Below, in pieces: positions 5,896 to 5,935 of a stretch of 5,935 nt of DNA. Below the pieces are notes generated by a model. That model was not told where the DNA came from. It made no database searches and saw only the letters and a list, made by a program, of their open reading frames with translations. The first letter of the stretch is position 1, and each line of letters begins with the position of its first letter. Source of the DNA: Porphyromonadaceae bacterium UBA7087 (GTDB taxonomy: Bacteria > Bacteroidota > Bacteroidia > Bacteroidales > Muribaculaceae); assembly GCA_002493515.1 (NCBI GenBank), contig DKYZ01000136.1, positions 40,204 through 46,138 on the forward strand. Reading direction: 5' to 3'. The position numbers were made by a program, and so were the translations under genes.

Positions 5896-5935
5896 ATTAT
5901 GACTTTGAATGTAGGGAGGTTCTATTATTTGATTT

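Noticed and set aside
5896..5935. Search for a promoter of the minus-strand secreted protein gene
   Set aside because: Only 40 bases upstream are in the window. The best -7 candidate on the minus strand is TACATTCA, two mismatches from TAnnTTTG, with no room to verify a -33 element.
1..5935. CRISPR arrays, tRNA/rRNA genes, insertion sequences, attachment sites
   Set aside because: I saw no regularly spaced direct repeats, no tRNA-like cloverleaf, no transposase or integrase coding sequence and no terminal repeats.

Overview
The window looks like chromosomal DNA from a gut-type Bacteroidales bacterium, most likely near Muribaculaceae; the family placement is an inference from overall style, not a measurement. 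Three things point to the phylum. There is a textbook Bacteroidetes promoter (-33 TTTG and -7 TAnnTTTG) at 1739-1769. Starts are preceded by A-rich leaders rather than Shine-Dalgarno sites. A secreted protein at 4210-5895 (minus strand) ends in a type IX secretion (T9SS) sorting domain.

Layout: (1) 1-807, plus strand, the C-terminal 268 residues of an M13 (neprilysin/PepO-like) zinc metallopeptidase, closed by a hairpin terminator at 884-914. (2) 1074-1577, plus, a small exported protein of unknown function, followed by a perfect 20-bp hairpin at 1593-1635. (3) 1739-4150, plus, a compact operon: promoter, inverted-repeat operator, ABC ATPase (1824-2660), six-helix permease (2689-3540), short GntR/YtrA-type repressor (3583-3996) and a 37-residue single-span membrane protein (4037-4150). 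(4) A terminator at 4158-4182 shared by convergent genes. (5) 4210-5895, minus strand, a secreted 561-residue protein with four SusE/SusF-like modules and a T9SS C-terminal domain.

The most interesting unit is the Ytr-like operon. Its operator, AGTGTATTA-n6-TAATACACT, sits directly after the -7 element and should cover the transcription start. Its half-sites match the AGTGTA...TACACT site known for YtrA of Bacillus subtilis, and a YtrA-like regulator is encoded third in the same operon. The simplest reading is an autorepressed ABC transporter module, possibly answering envelope stress, with an accessory membrane microprotein as its last gene. The transported substrate and the inducer cannot be read from the sequence. 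The flanking peptidase and the secreted repeat protein have their own terminators or orientation and appear to be unrelated neighbours.
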